NCBI GenBank assembly: GCA_036023115.1
Contig: JAYKKT010000046.1
Coordinates: 7,914,001-7,978,000 of the forward strand
DNA: 64,000 bases
From: Brasenia schreberi
Taxonomy: Eukaryota > Streptophyta > Magnoliopsida > Nymphaeales > Cabombaceae
Direction: 5' to 3'
Position 1 is the first letter of the stretch, and each line of letters begins with the position of its first letter. The notes beneath the pieces are model-generated. The model had not been told where the DNA came from. It saw only the letters and a list, made by a program, of their open reading frames with translations, and did not search any database. Position numbers and translations under genes: made by a program. This document shows, in pieces, positions 61,891-64,000 of the stretch.

Positions 61891-63339
61891 AATGGTGCTG
61901 CTTTAGAAAGAGAGAGAGAAGCTGAAGGTGTCTCACGAGCTGTTTTATTATTTCAAATCTAACTTGAAATCCAGGACGACAGGCATATGACACGGGCACG
62001 TTCATATGAGACCCCACACAAGCCTATCTTGTTATTTTGCTAAGACTAATTCCGTTACTATCAGTAGGAAAGGTATTCTTCGATATTGAGTCGTCACTGT
62101 TTATGTCGATATTATTTCGACGGACCAACATGGAGAAGTAGCATGCCAACCAAGGCCAGATGGAATAAGAAGCAACTGGGTCCCGCCCAGGATCTCTCCT
62201 TGTTTTCTAGGTGAACGACACAAAGCGATGCCACCAGTCACCATAGTTTCTTGAAAACAGAAGAAAAAGGCTGGTCTAAATCTTCATTGGAAGCTTGCTT
62301 GGTCTTAATCATGTAGTGATATCCAAAGGGATCCCTTGTTTTCACTCATTCGAGATAGGCCACCTACGAAATCATGATCTCTTTCATGATTTTCGAGCGC
62401 TTATTTTAGTAATTAGCAGTCAAAGCTTCGTCTTCCCCTTCTCCATGAGTATAATGGCAGTACAGCAATGTTAAAACAACAAGTTCCTGTTTCTGACTCT
62501 TCTTCAAAAGTCCTTTCAATTTCTGCTCTGAGGGAAACCCTTGTCTTGAGCACAGCCATGTAACGCTACCATAAACAACAAGGTACCGCTTCGATTACCA
62601 TTTACTGTACGTGCCACAGTATGCATTAACATGGACAGCAGTGGCGGTGTACTAGGTACTCTTGTCATAGTTTGAGCATAGGAGGAAAAGCTAAAACAAC
62701 TTCATCTTTCTCAAGTTAAAAGCTAACATGACAGATGGAACACATTGTAAGGCTTTGTGATAAATCGTATTTCAGCTGGGATGGATTTGAACATTTATCA
62801 CTACCTCTGTACATATACATAAAACACGAATCACAAATGAGGCACACACTTGAAATGCAACCAAATTGACGCAAACACCCACAATTCTCATCCACAACCA
62901 TGACCCCCGCCCCCCCCTCCGTTTAAGTAGAAATCCCCACCTGCACAAGTAGAAAATTGCCACAGGAAAGTATATGCATTAACAGGTGATTAACACAAAC
63001 ACGTGCATGCAGGTGTTTTGTGCAAATACAATCCATCCTCTTCCATATAGTGTCAATCGATCGTAGAGGGACAATTAAGGAGCAAGTGGATCAAGCAAGC
63101 ATAACATACCTTCAACTTACAATGTCCTAAACATTATCTCAAGTTTCTATTTTGTATTTTTCAAACAGCATCTTGAATCAAGTGTCTCTCAATTACAATG
63201 TCCTAAACATTTCTTTTCAATGAGTAATGCGTGCATCAAGCAAGTGGATATGCATGACATACCTTCAACTTAAATGTGCGTGTGTGACTCAGCACCTTAG
63301 AAACAAGAACAGAAGGCTGTCTGCATAGACCAATAAAAG
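61891..63339. other. Spacer and right part of the duplication, no supported gene
   Basis: Bases 62583-62790 repeat 58708-58790 and 59236-59340. The rest (61891-62582 and 62800-63339) has no recognisable gene; 63110-63200 contains a short duplicated phrase, TTACAATGTCCTAAACATT, at two places. Confidence 0.45.
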
Positions 63340-63812
63340 GGATTCTTCAAAGGCCTAAATGGATTTCTTCTCATACCTTAATTGTGGGGATTTGTTTTCT
63401 TATAGTTAATTATTATATTAAGTTGTATACAGATAAGAAAATCATTTGTTGTTTTATGCAATATTTTTAAGAAAATTGAGGTGTCTATATTTGGCCGATG
63501 GCAATCAAGTAGCAATGTTGGTTTACTAACTCAACCACAAAGATTTCCCAAGAGTTCAATCATCCCACTATTGCTCACACCAATCTAATCATCAAGACAC
63601 TTCAATTACGAGGTAAAACTATATTGGCTATAGCCTTTTTAGGACAAAGTCATTTGTTTCTGTCATAGTATCAAGAAGTTTTTATTTGTTGACTATACCT
63701 TGATCAACCTAAGGACAAGGCCTACAAGCTCTGGGATGATCCAATGTGATCGTTGCATTGTTCGCATCTTGTCCTGCATGCACATCATTATCATCACAAG
63801 AACAACTTAGAA

Positions 63813-63883
<71 letters not shown>

Positions 63884-63999
63884 TTTTTCTTCCTTGGTAG
63901 GTTCATCTAGACACTACTCTTCTTGAAATACTTGGAGTAGATTATTTTTGTTACTATTTTATTCTAATTTCTGTTACTATTTTCTTTCTATTCTAATTT
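63340..63999. repeat. Dispersed repeat matching 48540-48840 joined to 50283-50610
   Basis: The first 270 bases match 48540-48840 and the remainder matches 50283 onward. The joint falls in CAATTAC/GAGG at 63611. It ends in a long (TC)n tract and a short duplicated TTCTGTTACTATTTTC phrase at the window edge. Confidence 0.88.
63816..63880. repeat. (TC)n microsatellite
   Basis: About 32 uninterrupted TC units. The matching place in the other repeat copy (about 50493) has only a few units, so the tract expanded after duplication or shrank there. Confidence 0.97.
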
Positions 64000-64000
64000 C

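Overview
This is nuclear DNA from a flowering plant. The genes have GT-AG introns and belong to plant families (MLO, plant tetraspanin, POWERDRESS-type SANT protein, DUF1685, zeta-class GST). The spacers are AT-rich and packed with (CT)n/(TA)n microsatellites and relics of RTE-type LINEs, SINEs and hAT elements. I cannot name the species from sequence alone.

Layout. About 0.97-1.99 kb (minus) holds the first four exons of a zeta-class glutathione S-transferase gene that leaves the window on the left. A young 5'-truncated RTE LINE with a perfect 19-bp target-site duplication lies at 4.1-5.6 kb. A complete 15-exon MLO gene (plus) spans 6.58-11.81 kb, and a three-exon tetraspanin gene (plus) spans 13.35-15.31 kb. 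A serine carboxypeptidase-like pseudogene (plus) with a dead active site lies at 17.6-20.4 kb. A four-exon POWERDRESS/N-CoR-like SANT gene (minus) fills 21.26-33.34 kb; its second intron carries a hAT transposase relic and its third intron is about 4 kb. A two-exon DUF1685 gene (plus) lies at 42.5-43.5 kb.

From about 34 to 42 kb, and again from 44 kb to the right edge, I see almost only repeats. These include four further RTE copies or fragments (one near full length at 51.6-54.7 kb), two well-delimited SINEs, a 255-bp MITE, a PEX1-like gene fragment, tandem and dispersed duplications, and a roughly 3.1-kb-spaced direct duplication carrying receptor-kinase ectodomain (GUB_WAK) fragments.

The genes do not form a pathway; they are independent plant loci. 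No operons, CRISPR arrays or clearly novel enzymatic system are visible. The most useful observations are: (a) single-base frame breaks inside two otherwise well-preserved genes (tetraspanin certain, MLO probable), pointing to base errors or recent inactivation; (b) a SINE whose 3' end copies the local RTE LINE tail; (c) a palindrome-rich block next to the hAT relic; and (d) the duplicated transposon-like block with captured receptor fragments.
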